Positions 1 through 9,699 of a stretch of DNA of 64,000 bases are shown here, in pieces; the stretch's first letter is position 1; every line of letters begins with the position of its first letter. The translations under genes and the position numbers were made by a program. The stretch covers positions 21,689 through 85,688 of the forward strand of contig NZ_LPNR01000096.1 in NCBI RefSeq assembly GCF_019266065.1, read 5' to 3'. The stretch is from Nocardia sp. MH4 (GTDB lineage: Bacteria > Actinomycetota > Actinomycetes > Mycobacteriales > Mycobacteriaceae). The notes below the pieces were generated by a model. That model searched no databases and was not told the DNA's origin. It saw only the letters and a program-made list of their open reading frames with translations.

Positions 1-747
1 CGGGTGCGCGGGGCCGGTGAAGACGTCTTCGGTCGCGCCGATCTCGACGAGCTTGCCCAGGTGCATCACCGCGATCCGGTCGGACAGGTGGCGCACCACC
101 GACAGATCGTGGGCGATGAACAGATACGACAGCCCGAGCTGTTCCTGCAGGTCCTGTAACAGATTGATGACCTGGGCCTGCACCGAGGCGTCCAGCGCGG
201 AGACGGGTTCGTCGAGCACCAGCACCTCGGGCCCCGGGGCGAGCGCCCTGGCGATGCCGAGCCGCTGCCGCTGTCCGCCGGAGAACTCGGCGGGCTTGCG
301 CGCCAGCGCGTCGCGGCCCAGTCCCACCTGATCCAGCAGCTCCACCACGCGCTCTCGCCGGTATCCGCCCGCGATGCGCAGCGGCTCGGCGACGATGTCG
401 TGCGCGGTCATGCGCGGATCGAGGGAGGAGTACGGGTCCTGGAACACCAGCTGGACCCGGTTGCGCAGCGCGCGCCGGGCCTGCGGGCGCAGCGTCGCCA
501 GATCGTGGCCGAGGATCCGGATCGAGCCCGCGCTCGGGGTATTGATCCCGAAAAGGGTGCGGACCAGCGTCGACTTGCCGCCGCCGGATTCGCCGACCAG
601 GCCGAAGGTCTCGCCGCGGCGGACCGCGAAGCTCACGCCGTCGAGGGCGCGGAGCCTGCGTGTGCCGAGGAGCCCGCGCCTGCTGGTGAAGCTCACCTCC
701 AGTCGGTCGACCCGGATGACGTCCTCGGGCTCGTCGATCGTCGTCAT
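1..747 (-). CDS. Peptide ABC importer ATPase, DppF/OppF-like (3' end off window)
   Basis: This is the second ATPase subunit of a Dpp/Opp-type importer; it hydrolyses ATP at the cytoplasmic face to drive oligopeptide or related solute uptake. The visible 249 codons contain Walker A GESGGGKS (about residues 52-59), the Q-loop region [13 protein letters not shown] typical of this family, the signature FSGGQRQR, Walker B VLVLDEP and the switch histidine in IAHDLS. Its ATG overlaps the stop of the upstream ATPase gene in an ATGA junction, so translation is coupled. The C-terminal part, which normally carries the oligopeptide-transporter tail, is outside the window. The substrate cannot be told from sequence. 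Confidence 0.93.
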   Translation of the reverse strand, partial: MTTIDEPEDVIRVDRLEVSFTSRRGLLGTRRLRALDGVSFAVRRGETFGLVGESGGGKSTLVRTLFGINTPSAGSIRILGHDLATLRPQARRALRNRVQLVFQDPYSSLDPRMTAHDIVAEPLRIAGGYRRERVVELLDQVGLGRDALARKPAEFSGGQRQRLGIARALAPGPEVLVLDEPVSALDASVQAQVINLLQDLQEQLGLSYLFIAHDLSVVRHLSDRIAVMHLGKLVEIGATEDVFTGPAHP

Positions 748-1745
748 GCGGAGAGGTCCTGTTCGATCGGCGCGGACTCGATCGCGGGCGGGCAGGCCAC
801 CGCGCGCCCGCCGGCCAGCGGGACGAGAACCGGTGTGGTTGTCGAGCATTCGTCGTTCTTCCCGGCGAACTCGCAGCGCGGGGCGAAGCCGCATCCGGGC
901 GGACGTCGCGTCGGTGACGGGGGCGAACCGGGGATGGCGTAGGCCCTGGCGCCGCCCGACTGTCCGAGCAGGCTGCGTTGCAGCCCCCGGGTGTACGGGT
1001 GGGTGGCGTCGTCGAAGATCTGCCACACGGTCGCGGTCTCGACGACCCGGCCCGCGTACATGATCGCCACCCGATCGGCGTACTGCGCGACCAAGCCGAG
1101 GTCGTGGGTGATCAGGACCATCGCCGCGCCACTGCGGGCGCGGGCCTGCGCCAGCACCTCCATGAGCTGGGCCTGGATGGTGACGTCGAGGGCCGTGGTC
1201 GGCTCGTCGGCGATGAGCACCGCCGGATCGTTGGCCATCGCCATGGCGATCACCGCGCGCTGCCGCATGCCACCCGACCACTGGTGCGGGTAGGCGCGGG
1301 CCCGCTCGGCAGGCTGGGGAATGCCCACGGCGGCGAGGAGTTCGACGACGCGCTGAGTGCGTGCCCGGGCGTCGAGCCGCTGGTGCACGGCCAGCGCGCG
1401 CCCGATCTGGACGCCGACCCGGCGGACCGGGTTGAGCGTGGTCATCGGGTCCTGGAAAACCATGCCGAGCTCGGCGCCGCGGAGCTTGCGCAGGGTCTCG
1501 TCGTCCGCACCGACGAGTTCGGCGCCACGGAAACGCACACTGCCCGAGAAGATCTCCAGCGGTGCGGGCAGCAGGCCGAGCACGGCGAGCATCGTCACCG
1601 ACTTGCCGGAGCCGGATTCGCCGACGAGACAGAGCACTTCACCCTCGGCCAGCCGCAGGCTCACCGAGTCGACGAGCACCACCCGCTCCCCCGCCGCCGT
1701 CTCGTAGCCCACGGTGAGATCGGTGATCTCCAACAGCGCGCTCAT
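744..1745 (-). CDS. Peptide ABC importer ATPase, DppD/OppD-like
   Basis: First ATPase subunit of the same importer, 333 residues, the usual length for DppD. Walker A GESGSGKS lies at residues 42-49, followed by QDPMTTLNP, the signature WSGGMRQR, Walker [12 protein letters not shown] and the H-loop ITHDLG. The C-terminus contains a cysteine-bearing tail of the oligopeptide-transporter type ([10 protein letters not shown]). It overlaps the permease gene upstream and the second ATPase gene downstream by 4 bases each, which marks one operon. Confidence 0.95.
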   Translation of the reverse strand: MSALLEITDLTVGYETAAGERVVLVDSVSLRLAEGEVLCLVGESGSGKSVTMLAVLGLLPAPLEIFSGSVRFRGAELVGADDETLRKLRGAELGMVFQDPMTTLNPVRRVGVQIGRALAVHQRLDARARTQRVVELLAAVGIPQPAERARAYPHQWSGGMRQRAVIAMAMANDPAVLIADEPTTALDVTIQAQLMEVLAQARARSGAAMVLITHDLGLVAQYADRVAIMYAGRVVETATVWQIFDDATHPYTRGLQRSLLGQSGGARAYAIPGSPPSPTRRPPGCGFAPRCEFAGKNDECSTTTPVLVPLAGGRAVACPPAIESAPIEQDLSA

Positions 1746-2605
1746 GCCGCGACCTCCTTCGCGAGTGCGCCGCGCCGGGCCCGCCGCACCCGGCGCAGCC
1801 CCTGCCCCTCGTCGGTGAATCGCCTACTGGCCAGCAGGGTTCCGCCGATCACCAGCAGCAGGGCGACGGCGGGCACGATCGTCAGATACGGGGCTTGGCG
1901 CAGATATTTCTGCCCGTCGGTGATCATCAATCCCCAGCTCGGGGTGGGCGGTTGCACGCCGAGACCGAGGTAGTCGAACGAGGAGATCATGATCAGCACG
2001 TTGCCGAGATCGGCGGTCGCCAGGATCAGCACCGGCGCGGTGACGTGTCCGACGACGTGCTCGCGCATCACCCAGCCCGAGCGCGCACCGAGCAGCTTCG
2101 GCGCGATCACGAAATCGCGGCCGGACAGGCCCAGTGCCACCGAGCGCGCCACTCTGGCGTAGCCGACCCAGAAGGTGACGCCGAGGATCGTGGCCATCAG
2201 CACGGTGCTCGGTCCGCGAATGGCCGACACGGCCATGATCACCAGTGTCATCGGGACCGCGAGCTGCACGTCCGCGACGCCCATCAGCACGTTGTCGGTG
2301 ACGCCGCGGAAGTAGCCCGACACCGTGCCGATCGCCATCCCGATCAGCGCGTTGACCGCCACGATCACCAGGACCAGCCCGAGCGTGATCCGCCCGGCCA
2401 GCGCCAGCCTGCTCGCCAGGTCACGGCCGAGCGAATCGGTGCCGAGCGGGTAGTGCCCGTCGGTGAACGGCCGGGTGAACGCGGACGCGAGGTGCTGCGC
2501 GTACGGGTCGTAGCCGGGAAAGAGCGGGTAGAGCAGTGAGAACAGGACGACGGCCAGGATCATCGCGACGCCGGCGATCGTGGCGTGCTGACGGGGGCGG
2601 ATCAC
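1742..2605 (-). CDS. Peptide ABC importer permease, DppC-like
   Basis: Inner-membrane permease of 287 residues with an N-terminal membrane anchor and a binding-protein-dependent transport domain. The EAA-like loop that contacts the ATPases is around APKLLGARSGWVMREHV. The start is GTG at 2605, overlapping the stop of the DppB-like gene. It pairs with the DppB-like subunit to form the transmembrane channel. Confidence 0.93.
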   Translation of the reverse strand: MIRPRQHATIAGVAMILAVVLFSLLYPLFPGYDPYAQHLASAFTRPFTDGHYPLGTDSLGRDLASRLALAGRITLGLVLVIVAVNALIGMAIGTVSGYFRGVTDNVLMGVADVQLAVPMTLVIMAVSAIRGPSTVLMATILGVTFWVGYARVARSVALGLSGRDFVIAPKLLGARSGWVMREHVVGHVTAPVLILATADLGNVLIMISSFDYLGLGVQPPTPSWGLMITDGQKYLRQAPYLTIVPAVALLLVIGGTLLASRRFTDEGQGLRRVRRARRGALAKEVAA

Positions 2606-3522
2606 CGGACCCTCGCTCTCGGGTCGATGACGCCGTAGAGGACGTCGATGCCGAAGTTGACGATCACGAAGATCGTCGCGATCACCACCAGCCCGGACTG
2701 AACCACCGGAAAGTCCCGGTTGAACACCGCGTCGAGCATGAGCTGACCCAAACCCGGCCAGGCGAAGACGTTCTCGACGATGACCAGACCACCGAGCAAG
2801 GTGCCCAGGGTGATTCCGGAGATGGTGAGCACCGGCAGCAGCGCGTTGGGCAGGACATCGCGCAGCAGCACCGACGACCGGCGCTCGCCGCGCGCGTAGG
2901 CGGTGCGCACGTAGTCCTGAGAGCTCTCCGCGACCAGCGAGTTGTCCAGCAGCCGTGAATACACGACGAACTGCGCGGTCGCGATGGTCACCGCGGGCAT
3001 GACGATCGCGAGCGGATCGGCACCGGCCAGTGACGGTAACCAGCCCAGCGTCACCGAGAACACCAGCACCAGCAGCAGCCCGAACAGGAAGTCCGGCACG
3101 GCGAGTCGGGCCGCGCCGAGTCCGAGTGCGACCCCGCGCAGCGACCAGCGGCCACTGAGATGGATGACGAGCACGACGGCGAAGGCCAGCGCGAGCCCGA
3201 TCGCGAAGCCGGTGACGCCCAGTTGCAGGGAGGCGGGCAGACGCTGCAGGACCAGCGACATCGACGAGGTGCCGGTCTGCTGGTAGGAGTCCCCGAAATC
3301 ACCCGACAGAATTCCGGTCAGGTAGTCGAGGTACTGGGTCAGCGGCGGCTTGTCGAAGCCGAGTTCGTGGTTGAGTGCCGCGATATCGGCCGCACTGGCG
3401 GTCTCGGGCAGCAGCGACGCGGCGGGGCTTCCGGTCAGCCTGCCGAGCAGGAATGCCAGTGAGATGACGGCGAAAACGGTGATCACCGCCTGCGCGAAGC
3501 GGCGGAGCAGATAGACGGCCAA
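2602..3522 (-). CDS. Peptide ABC importer permease, DppB-like
   Basis: First gene of the importer operon. I choose the TTG at 3522, giving 306 residues beginning MAVYLLRRF, because AGAGAGGA lies just upstream and the protein then begins with the canonical DppB first helix; a longer reading to 3780 adds sequence unlike the family. Several membrane helices and the DppB domain are visible. No substrate-binding protein is encoded within the window; it may lie to the left of the edge or elsewhere. The promoter must lie in 3523-3765, shared with the divergent GntR gene. Confidence 0.9.
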   Translation of the reverse strand: MAVYLLRRFAQAVITVFAVISLAFLLGRLTGSPAASLLPETASAADIAALNHELGFDKPPLTQYLDYLTGILSGDFGDSYQQTGTSSMSLVLQRLPASLQLGVTGFAIGLALAFAVVLVIHLSGRWSLRGVALGLGAARLAVPDFLFGLLLVLVFSVTLGWLPSLAGADPLAIVMPAVTIATAQFVVYSRLLDNSLVAESSQDYVRTAYARGERRSSVLLRDVLPNALLPVLTISGITLGTLLGGLVIVENVFAWPGLGQLMLDAVFNRDFPVVQSGLVVIATIFVIVNFGIDVLYGVIDPRARVR

Positions 3523-3627
3523 CTCGCATCCTCTCTGTGGCCGATGGTGAATCGGTATACAGAATTGGAGTTGGGTGTATCCCGCTTGTGTTCCGCACGT
3601 TTCGGTCCGGTGAATGATGCGGCTGGT

Positions 3628-3646
3628 CGAAAAGATATATATTTCG
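3628..3646. promoter_or_regulatory. Candidate operator 1 (CGAAA-AT-rich-TTTCG)
   Basis: A CGAAA arm and a TTTCG arm flank an AGATATATA core. A sister site occurs at 3740-3753. Both lie between the divergent permease and GntR genes, so they are candidate binding sites for that regulator. Function is inferred. Confidence 0.45.
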
Positions 3647-3739
3647 TGGTCAGTGGGTGTTTTCGAACCGCTGTCCGACGGCGTATCCGGCTTCGGTGCA
3701 CCAGCGAACCCTGCGCGACCAGACGAAACAACGGTCGAC

Positions 3740-3753
3740 CGAAGATATATTCG
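3740..3753. promoter_or_regulatory. Candidate operator 2 (CGAA-GATATA-TTCG)
   Basis: Inverted CGAA/TTCG arms around GATATA, sharing the AGATATAT core with the site at 3628-3646. It ends 12 bases before the GTG of the GntR gene. A TAGACT hexamer at 3754-3759 could serve as the -10 of a leaderless GntR transcript, in which case this operator would be autoregulatory. Confidence 0.45.
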
Positions 3754-3765
3754 TAGACTTACTCC

Positions 3766-4458
3766 GTGGCCCGAGACCAACGTCGCCCGGCGGAAGCCGT
3801 CGACGACACCTCCCAGACCCGGCGGATCTACGACGAGCTTCGGCGCAACATCATCACCGGGGTATACCGGGAAGGCGAGAAGTTACCGGAGGCCCGCGTC
3901 GCCGCCATGCTCGGCACCTCGCGACTGCCGGTGCGCGAGGCGCTGGCGCTGCTCGAATTCGACGGCATCGTCAGCGCGCTGCCCCGGCGCAGCGCGGTCG
4001 TGCGCTCCTGGGATCGCGCGGCGGTGGAGGAACTCTTCGACGTGCGGATCGGGCTGGAACCGCTCGGCGCCCGGCTCGCCGCCGCCCGCATCCGGCAGGG
4101 TCACGACAGCGCACCGCTGCGAGCCGCGCTACGAGAAGCGCAGGTGGCCACCGACTCTCGTGATCCGCTGCGGATCGCCGAGACCAACGCGAAGCTGCAC
4201 GGCGCGATCGTCGAACTGTCCGGCAACAGCCTGCTCACCCAGCTGATGCGCACCATTCTGGCCCGGATGGCGTGGCTGTTCTTCCTCACCGCCGACCGCG
4301 ACACCGAGGAGCAGCGCGACGAACATCGCCACCTCATCGAGGCGATCTCCTCCGGCGACGAACGCCTCGCCGAGTACGCGATGCTCAGCCACACCGAGGC
4401 GGGCCGCACGCCGACGCTGGCCATCGTCACCGCGCTGCGCCACGCCGACCCCGCCTGA
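3766..4458 (+). CDS. GntR family regulator, FCD subfamily
   Basis: Transcription factor of 230 residues. The N-terminal winged helix-turn-helix (about residues 20-85, ending around LLEFDGIVSALPRRSAVV) is followed by an all-helical FCD ligand domain. The start is GTG; there is no clear Shine-Dalgarno, and a -10-like TAGACT sits at leaderless distance. It is divergent from the peptide importer, so it probably controls that operon and itself through the two similar operators between them. The ligand is unknown. Confidence 0.88.
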   Translation: MARDQRRPAEAVDDTSQTRRIYDELRRNIITGVYREGEKLPEARVAAMLGTSRLPVREALALLEFDGIVSALPRRSAVVRSWDRAAVEELFDVRIGLEPLGARLAAARIRQGHDSAPLRAALREAQVATDSRDPLRIAETNAKLHGAIVELSGNSLLTQLMRTILARMAWLFFLTADRDTEEQRDEHRHLIEAISSGDERLAEYAMLSHTEAGRTPTLAIVTALRHADPA

Positions 4459-4472
4459 CAGCGGGGTCGGCG
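4443..4472. terminator. Bidirectional hairpin terminator
   Basis: Perfect 12-bp inverted repeat with a 6-base loop that contains the stop codon of the GntR gene. It lies between convergent genes and can serve both. There is no long T-tract, as is common in actinobacteria. Confidence 0.7.
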
Positions 4473-4480
4473 CGGTTCGG

Positions 4481-6364
4481 TCAGGCCGCGGTGACAGGGA
4501 CCGGGTCCTCGGCGAACTGGGTGCGGTAGAGCTCGGCGTAGCGGCCGTCGGCATTGAGCAGGTCGGCGTGGGTGCCGCGCTCGACGATGCGGCCCTGCTC
4601 GAGCACCACGATCTGATCGGCGGAGCGGATCGTGGACAGCCGGTGGGCGATCACCAGCGCGGTCCGGCCGTGCAGCGCCTCGGTGAGCGCTTCCTGCACC
4701 GCCGCCTCGGAGGTGGAGTCCAGCGAGGCGGTGGCCTCGTCGAGGATCACCACGCGGGGCTGCTTGAGCAGCAGGCGCGCGATGGTCAGGCGCTGGCGTT
4801 CACCACCGGAGAGGCGGTAGCCGCGCTCGCCGACGACGGTGTCGAGGCCGTCGGTGAGCGAGTCGACCAGCTCGCCGAGCCGGGCCCGGCGCAGCGCGTC
4901 CCACAGTTCGTCCTCGGTCGCCTCCGGCCGTGCCAGCAGCAGGTTGGCGCGGATCGTGTCGTGGAACAGGTGACCGTCCTGGGTGACCAGGCCGACCGTG
5001 CGCTGGATGGACTCGGTGGTCAGCTCGCGCACATCGGTGCCGTTGAGCCGGACCGCGCCGGAGTCGACGTCGTAGAGGCGCGAAACCAGCTGGGCGATGG
5101 TGGATTTGCCCGCGCCGGACGAGCCGACCAGGGCGATCAGCTGGCCGGGCTCGGCCCGCAGCGACACCTCGTGCAGCACCTCCACGCCGCCCCGGGTGTC
5201 CAGGGTCGCCACGTCCTCGAGCGAGGCCAGCGAGACCTTGTCGGCCGAGGGGTAGCCGAAGGTCACCGCGTCCAGCTCCACCGCGACCGGACCGTCGGCG
5301 ACCGGGACCGCGCCGGGCGCGTCCTCGATCAGCGGCCGCAGATCCAGCACCTCGAACACGCGCTCGAAACTCACCAGTGCCGACATGATCTCCAGGCGCG
5401 CGCTGGCCAGCGCGGTGAGCGGGGTGTAGAGGCGGGTCAGCAGCAGTGACAGGGCGACGACCGAACCCGCGTCCAGACTGCCCTGCAGGGCGTACCAGCC
5501 GCCCAGGCCGTAGACCAGTGCCAGGGCCAGCGCGGAGACCAGGGTGAGCGAGGTGACGAAGGTGGTCTGCAGCATGGCGGTGCGCACGCCGATGTCGCGG
5601 ACCCGGGTGGCGCGCACCGCGAACTCCGCGGACTCCTGCCGCGGCCTGCCGAACAGCTTCACCAGGGTGGCGCCCGGCGCGGAGAAGCGCTCGGTCATCT
5701 GGGTGCTCATGGCGGCGTTGAGCTGCGCGGCCTCGCGCTGCATGGCGGCCAGCCGATTGCCCGCCCGGCGCGCGGGGATCACGAACACCGGCAGCAGCAC
5801 GAGCGCGAGCAGGGTGATCTGCCAGGAGATGCTGAGCATGACCGCGAGGGTCAGCGCCAGCGTCACCAGGTTGGTGACCACGCCCGACAGAGTGTCGCTG
5901 AACGCGCGCTGCGCGCCGATCACATCGCTGTTGAGCCTGCTCACCAGCGCGCCGGTCCTGGTGCGGGTGAAGAACGCGACCGGCATCTTCTGCACGTGAT
6001 CGAACACGGCGGTGCGCAGGTCCAGGATCAGGCCCTCACCGATCCGGGCGGACAGCCACCGGATGACGATGCCGAGGCCGGCGTCGAGCACCGCCAGGCC
6101 CGCGATGGCGAGCGCGAGGATGACGACCGTGCGCGGCGCGGAGCCGCCGACGATGTCGTTGACGACGCGACCGGCCAGCACCGGCGTCGCCACGCCGAGC
6201 ACCGCGGCGAGCACGCTGAGCAGCAGGAACGCCGAGATCCGCCGCCAGTGCGCCTCGGCGAAACGCAGAATGCGCCGCGCGGTGGACAGGCTGAACGGCC
6301 GCTCCTCCTCGGGCGCGTTCATCCGCCGGTACATCTGGCTGTAGGCCACCGATTCGATACTCAC
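4481..6364 (-). CDS. ABC exporter half-transporter (membrane domain plus ATPase)
   Basis: Fused exporter of 627 residues acting in the cytoplasmic membrane, probably as a dimer. Six transmembrane helices occupy roughly residues 35-340. The ATPase domain has Walker A GSSGAGKST, signature LSGGERQR, Walker B VVILDEATASLD and H-loop AHRLSTI. The GTG start at 6364 has AGAGGAG upstream. Substrate (drug, lipid or peptide) cannot be assigned. It is a single-gene unit convergent with the GntR gene. Confidence 0.93.
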   Translation of the reverse strand: MSIESVAYSQMYRRMNAPEEERPFSLSTARRILRFAEAHWRRISAFLLLSVLAAVLGVATPVLAGRVVNDIVGGSAPRTVVILALAIAGLAVLDAGLGIVIRWLSARIGEGLILDLRTAVFDHVQKMPVAFFTRTRTGALVSRLNSDVIGAQRAFSDTLSGVVTNLVTLALTLAVMLSISWQITLLALVLLPVFVIPARRAGNRLAAMQREAAQLNAAMSTQMTERFSAPGATLVKLFGRPRQESAEFAVRATRVRDIGVRTAMLQTTFVTSLTLVSALALALVYGLGGWYALQGSLDAGSVVALSLLLTRLYTPLTALASARLEIMSALVSFERVFEVLDLRPLIEDAPGAVPVADGPVAVELDAVTFGYPSADKVSLASLEDVATLDTRGGVEVLHEVSLRAEPGQLIALVGSSGAGKSTIAQLVSRLYDVDSGAVRLNGTDVRELTTESIQRTVGLVTQDGHLFHDTIRANLLLARPEATEDELWDALRRARLGELVDSLTDGLDTVVGERGYRLSGGERQRLTIARLLLKQPRVVILDEATASLDSTSEAAVQEALTEALHGRTALVIAHRLSTIRSADQIVVLEQGRIVERGTHADLLNADGRYAELYRTQFAEDPVPVTAA

Positions 6365-6421
6365 TGCCGCACTCCTCTTCGCTCCCCACCCATCGAACTC
6401 CTGCCCACCGACACTAAAACC

Positions 6422-6435
6422 TCAACAAAGGTTGA
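6422..6435. promoter_or_regulatory. Candidate operator upstream of the ABC exporter
   Basis: TCAAC-AAAG-GTTGA is a perfect 5-bp inverted repeat in the AT-richer stretch between the exporter (minus) and the FAD/Fe-S dehydrogenase (plus). Exporters are often controlled by a repressor at such a site, but no adjacent regulator gene is seen. Confidence 0.3.
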
Positions 6436-6501
6436 CTGCAAATACATTTCCGGGACCGCCCGTTCCGCCGGCAGCGAACACCGGCGAAATAAGCTGGTCG
6501 G

Positions 6502-9408
6502 GTGGATGGCGACCGGAGTGCGGAGCTACTGGCCGATGCCCTGCGCGGCCGGCTCGACGGCGCGGTCGACGCGTCGGTCCGCCGCCGCGCCGAGTACTCC
6601 TCGGACGCCTCCAACTACCGGGTCCGGCCCACGCTGGTGGTGTTCCCGCGCCACGACGCCGATGTCGCCGCGACCGTCACCTTCGCCCGCGAACACGGGC
6701 TCTCGCTGACCGCGCGCGGCGCGGGGACCTCGGTGGCGGGCAATGCCGTGGGTCCCGGGATCGTGCTCGATTTCAGCAGGCATCTGCGGGGCGTGCTGGC
6801 GGTCGATCCGCAGGCGCGCACGGCCCGGGTGCAGCCGGGCGTCGTGCTGTCGGACCTGCAACGACGGCTGCGGTCCGATGGTCTGCGGTTCGGGCCCGAC
6901 CCGTCCACCCAGGACCGCTGCACGCTGGGCGGGATGATCGGCAACAACGCCTGCGGGCCGCACGCGCTGGCCTGGGGGCGCACCTCCGATCGGGTGCGGT
7001 CGCTGCGCGTCGTCGACGGGACGGGCGCCGAACGGGTGCTCGGGGGCGACCTCGGCGTGGTTCCCGGTCTGGCCGGATTCGCCACCGCCAACCTCGCGGT
7101 ATTGCGTACCGAGCTGGGCCGATTCGATCGGCAGGCGTCCGGGTACGGGCTGGAACACCTACTGCCGGAGCGTGGTTCGTCGATCGCGAAGGCATTCGTC
7201 GGCACCGAGGGCACCTGTGGACTGCTGCTCGAGGCCGAACTCGACCTCACCCCGGTGCCCGCCGCCACTGTGCTGACCGTGCTCGGCTACCCCGATATCG
7301 CCACGGCGGCAGACGATGTCGCCGCGGTCACCAGGTGCCGGCCGATCGCGGTGGAGGGCATCGATGCCGGTCTGGTCGACCGGGTCCGCGCGTATCGCGG
7401 CACGGTGCCCGCACTGCCGCGCGGGCGCGGATGGCTGTTCGTCGAGACGGCGGGGGCGAGTGCCGACGAGGCGTTCGCGCAGGCCGAGCGGCTGTGCCGG
7501 GAGGCGAACGCCGAGGACCATCGCATCGTCACCGATCCCGCTGCCGTGGCGGCACTCTGGCGGATCCGGGCCGACGGAGCCGGATTGGCCGGGCGCACAC
7601 CGGACGGTCGTCCCGCCTGGCCCGGCTGGGAGGACGCCGCCGTCCCACCCGCTCAGCTGGGTCGCTACTTGCGCGAATTCGCCTCGCTCACCGCGGCGTA
7701 CGAGGTCGACGGGCTGCTGTACGGCCATATCGGCGACGGTTGCATCCACGTCCGGCTCGATTTCCCGATCGCCGACGCGCCCCGGCGTTTCCGGTCCTTC
7801 CTGTTCGACGCCGCCGAACTCGTAGTGCGCCACGGTGGTTCGCTCTCCGGCGAACACGGCGACGGGCGCGCCAGATCCGAACTGCTCGCGGTGATGTACT
7901 CCCCCGCCGCGCGTGCCGCCTTCGCCGGGTTCAAGGCGTTGTTCGACCCCGACGACGTGCTCAACCCCGGCGTCCTCGTCGACGCGGCGCCCGTGGATGG
8001 CGACCTGCGAGTCGCGGGGCTGCGTCCGCTGCCCTCGGTGGGTGGTTTCGCGCTGGCCGACGATGCCGGCGATCTGTCCACAGCTGTGCACAGGTGTGTA
8101 GGAATCGGTAAGTGCCGGGCGGACACTCGCGCCTCGGGCGGCTTCATGTGCCCGTCGTACCTGGCAACCGCCGATGAGAAGGACAGCACTCGAGGCCGCG
8201 CCCGCGTCCTCCAAGAGGTCGTCCGCGGCGAACTCGATTGGCGCGCACCGGCGGTCGAGGAATCACTGGATCTGTGCCTGTCCTGCAAGGCCTGTGGATC
8301 GGACTGCCCGGCGGGCGTCGACATGGCCACCTACAAATCCGAAACCCTGTACCGCCGCTACCGAGGTCGCCCCCGGCCGCTCGACCACTACGTCCTGGGC
8401 CGACTTCCCCGCTGGCTCACTGTCGCCCAACGCTTTCCCCGCCTGGCCAACACTCTCGCCGCCCGCCCCCTGCTCCGCCGAACCGCCATGCGCGCGGTCG
8501 GCATCGATCCCCGCCGCCGCGCACCGGTCCTCGCGCCGACGCCGTTCCGCCGGATCTGGCAGGAAATCGGTGGCAACAGCCGCACCGAGCCCGCGGTCGC
8601 CGCCCTCGTGCGCTCCCGCCACCACCACCTACTGCCGCACTCGCGCACCGACGACCCCGCCGCCACCACCACGAAAGCGACGTCGACCGGGTCGTCGACG
8701 GGGAGCGAGCGCACGGTGCTGCTGTGGGTGGATTCCTTCACCGACACCTTCGATCCGGCGAACGCGATCGCCGCGACGGTGTTGCTCGAAGAACTCGGCT
8801 ACCGGGTACATATCCCCACGGCTCGGGTCTGCTGTGGATTGACGTGGATAACCACCGGACAGCTCGACGGCGGGCGTGCTCGGCTGCGGGCGACGGTGGA
8901 GGCGCTGGCCGACCACGTGGCCGCGGGTGGACTGGTCGTCGGTCTCGAACCGTCGTGTACCGCCGCGCTGCGCGCCGACCTGCCGGAACTACTGGCCGAT
9001 GATCCGCGGGCGGCGCGGGTCGCGGCTGCCGTTCGGACGCTGGCCGAGCTCCTGGTCGACCAGCCCGGATGGCGGCCGCCGCCCCGTGCGGGGGAACGGG
9101 TCGTGGTACAGCCGCATTGTCATCAGCATGCCGTCGGTGGGTTCGCCGCGGAGCGCAGGTTGCTGGCCGCGATGGGCGTCACCGTCGAGGAGCTGGCCGG
9201 GTGCTGTGGGCTGGCCGGGAACTTCGGAATGCAGAGAGGCCACTACGAGGTGTCCGTCGCGGTCGCGGAGAGTGCCCTGCTCCCGGCCCTGCGCGCAGCC
9301 CCGGACGGCACGACGTTCCTGGCGGACGGCTTCTCCTGCCGGACGCAGGCCGAGCAGTTGGCGAACGTCCGAGGAGTGTCGTTGGCGACGTTCCTCTTGC
9401 GCGGCTGA
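6502..9408 (+). CDS. Two-domain FAD-linked oxidase / Fe-S oxidoreductase (D-lactate or 2-hydroxyacid dehydrogenase-like)
   Basis: A 968-residue fusion of a GlcD-like flavoprotein and a GlpC-like Fe-S protein. The PCMH FAD-binding domain includes TARGAGTSVAGNA (about residues 70-82) and GGMIGNNACGPH; the FAD-oxidase C-terminal region includes SGEHGDGRAR. Two ferredoxin-type clusters follow, near residue 531 (CVGIGKC with a later CP) and near 590 (CLSCKACGSDCP). The last 220 residues form a cysteine-rich CCG domain (CCGL, HCHQH, GCCGLAGNFG). Such fusions oxidise a 2-hydroxyacid and pass electrons to quinone or another carrier. D-lactate or glycolate are guesses; the true substrate is not visible. 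Confidence 0.9.
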   Translation: MDGDRSAELLADALRGRLDGAVDASVRRRAEYSSDASNYRVRPTLVVFPRHDADVAATVTFAREHGLSLTARGAGTSVAGNAVGPGIVLDFSRHLRGVLAVDPQARTARVQPGVVLSDLQRRLRSDGLRFGPDPSTQDRCTLGGMIGNNACGPHALAWGRTSDRVRSLRVVDGTGAERVLGGDLGVVPGLAGFATANLAVLRTELGRFDRQASGYGLEHLLPERGSSIAKAFVGTEGTCGLLLEAELDLTPVPAATVLTVLGYPDIATAADDVAAVTRCRPIAVEGIDAGLVDRVRAYRGTVPALPRGRGWLFVETAGASADEAFAQAERLCREANAEDHRIVTDPAAVAALWRIRADGAGLAGRTPDGRPAWPGWEDAAVPPAQLGRYLREFASLTAAYEVDGLLYGHIGDGCIHVRLDFPIADAPRRFRSFLFDAAELVVRHGGSLSGEHGDGRARSELLAVMYSPAARAAFAGFKALFDPDDVLNPGVLVDAAPVDGDLRVAGLRPLPSVGGFALADDAGDLSTAVHRCVGIGKCRADTRASGGFMCPSYLATADEKDSTRGRARVLQEVVRGELDWRAPAVEESLDLCLSCKACGSDCPAGVDMATYKSETLYRRYRGRPRPLDHYVLGRLPRWLTVAQRFPRLANTLAARPLLRRTAMRAVGIDPRRRAPVLAPTPFRRIWQEIGGNSRTEPAVAALVRSRHHHLLPHSRTDDPAATTTKATSTGSSTGSERTVLLWVDSFTDTFDPANAIAATVLLEELGYRVHIPTARVCCGLTWITTGQLDGGRARLRATVEALADHVAAGGLVVGLEPSCTAALRADLPELLADDPRAARVAAAVRTLAELLVDQPGWRPPPRAGERVVVQPHCHQHAVGGFAAERRLLAAMGVTVEELAGCCGLAGNFGMQRGHYEVSVAVAESALLPALRAAPDGTTFLADGFSCRTQAEQLANVRGVSLATFLLRG

Positions 9409-9476
9409 GGTGCGCGGCCGTCTGATGCGTGCGCCGTGTCCGGCGCCCGCGCGGTAGGCCCGCGGTCGAACGCGGC

Positions 9477-9581
9477 TCAGCTACCGCCGGGCAGGGTGCC
9501 GGGCGCGATCTGGTACCCCGAGCTGCCCGCCGACCCGCTGCCCCACGCCGCCAGCAGCCAGTTGAGTGCGTTGGTGATCAT
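9477..9581 (-). CDS. 34-residue peptide, unknown function
   Basis: The peptide starts MITNALNWLLAAW, followed by a Gly/Ser-rich stretch. The ATG is preceded by a perfect AGGAGGT with 5-base spacing, stronger than that of most genes in this window. The N-terminal half can form an amphipathic helix; the C-terminus is Gly/Pro/Ser-rich. It has no cleavable signal peptide. It could be a small membrane-active or cell-wall peptide. I do not recognise a family. Confidence 0.6.
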   Translation of the reverse strand: MITNALNWLLAAWGSGSAGSSGYQIAPGTLPGGS

Positions 9582-9699
9582 CGGGTACCTCCTGCATCGA
9601 TGGGATGCCGGCTGTTTGCCAACACGATCTACATCGCGGTGAACGTGGCGAATATTACGAACACGCATCGGCGCGGGAGCGGGCGCGCACAATGGTCGG

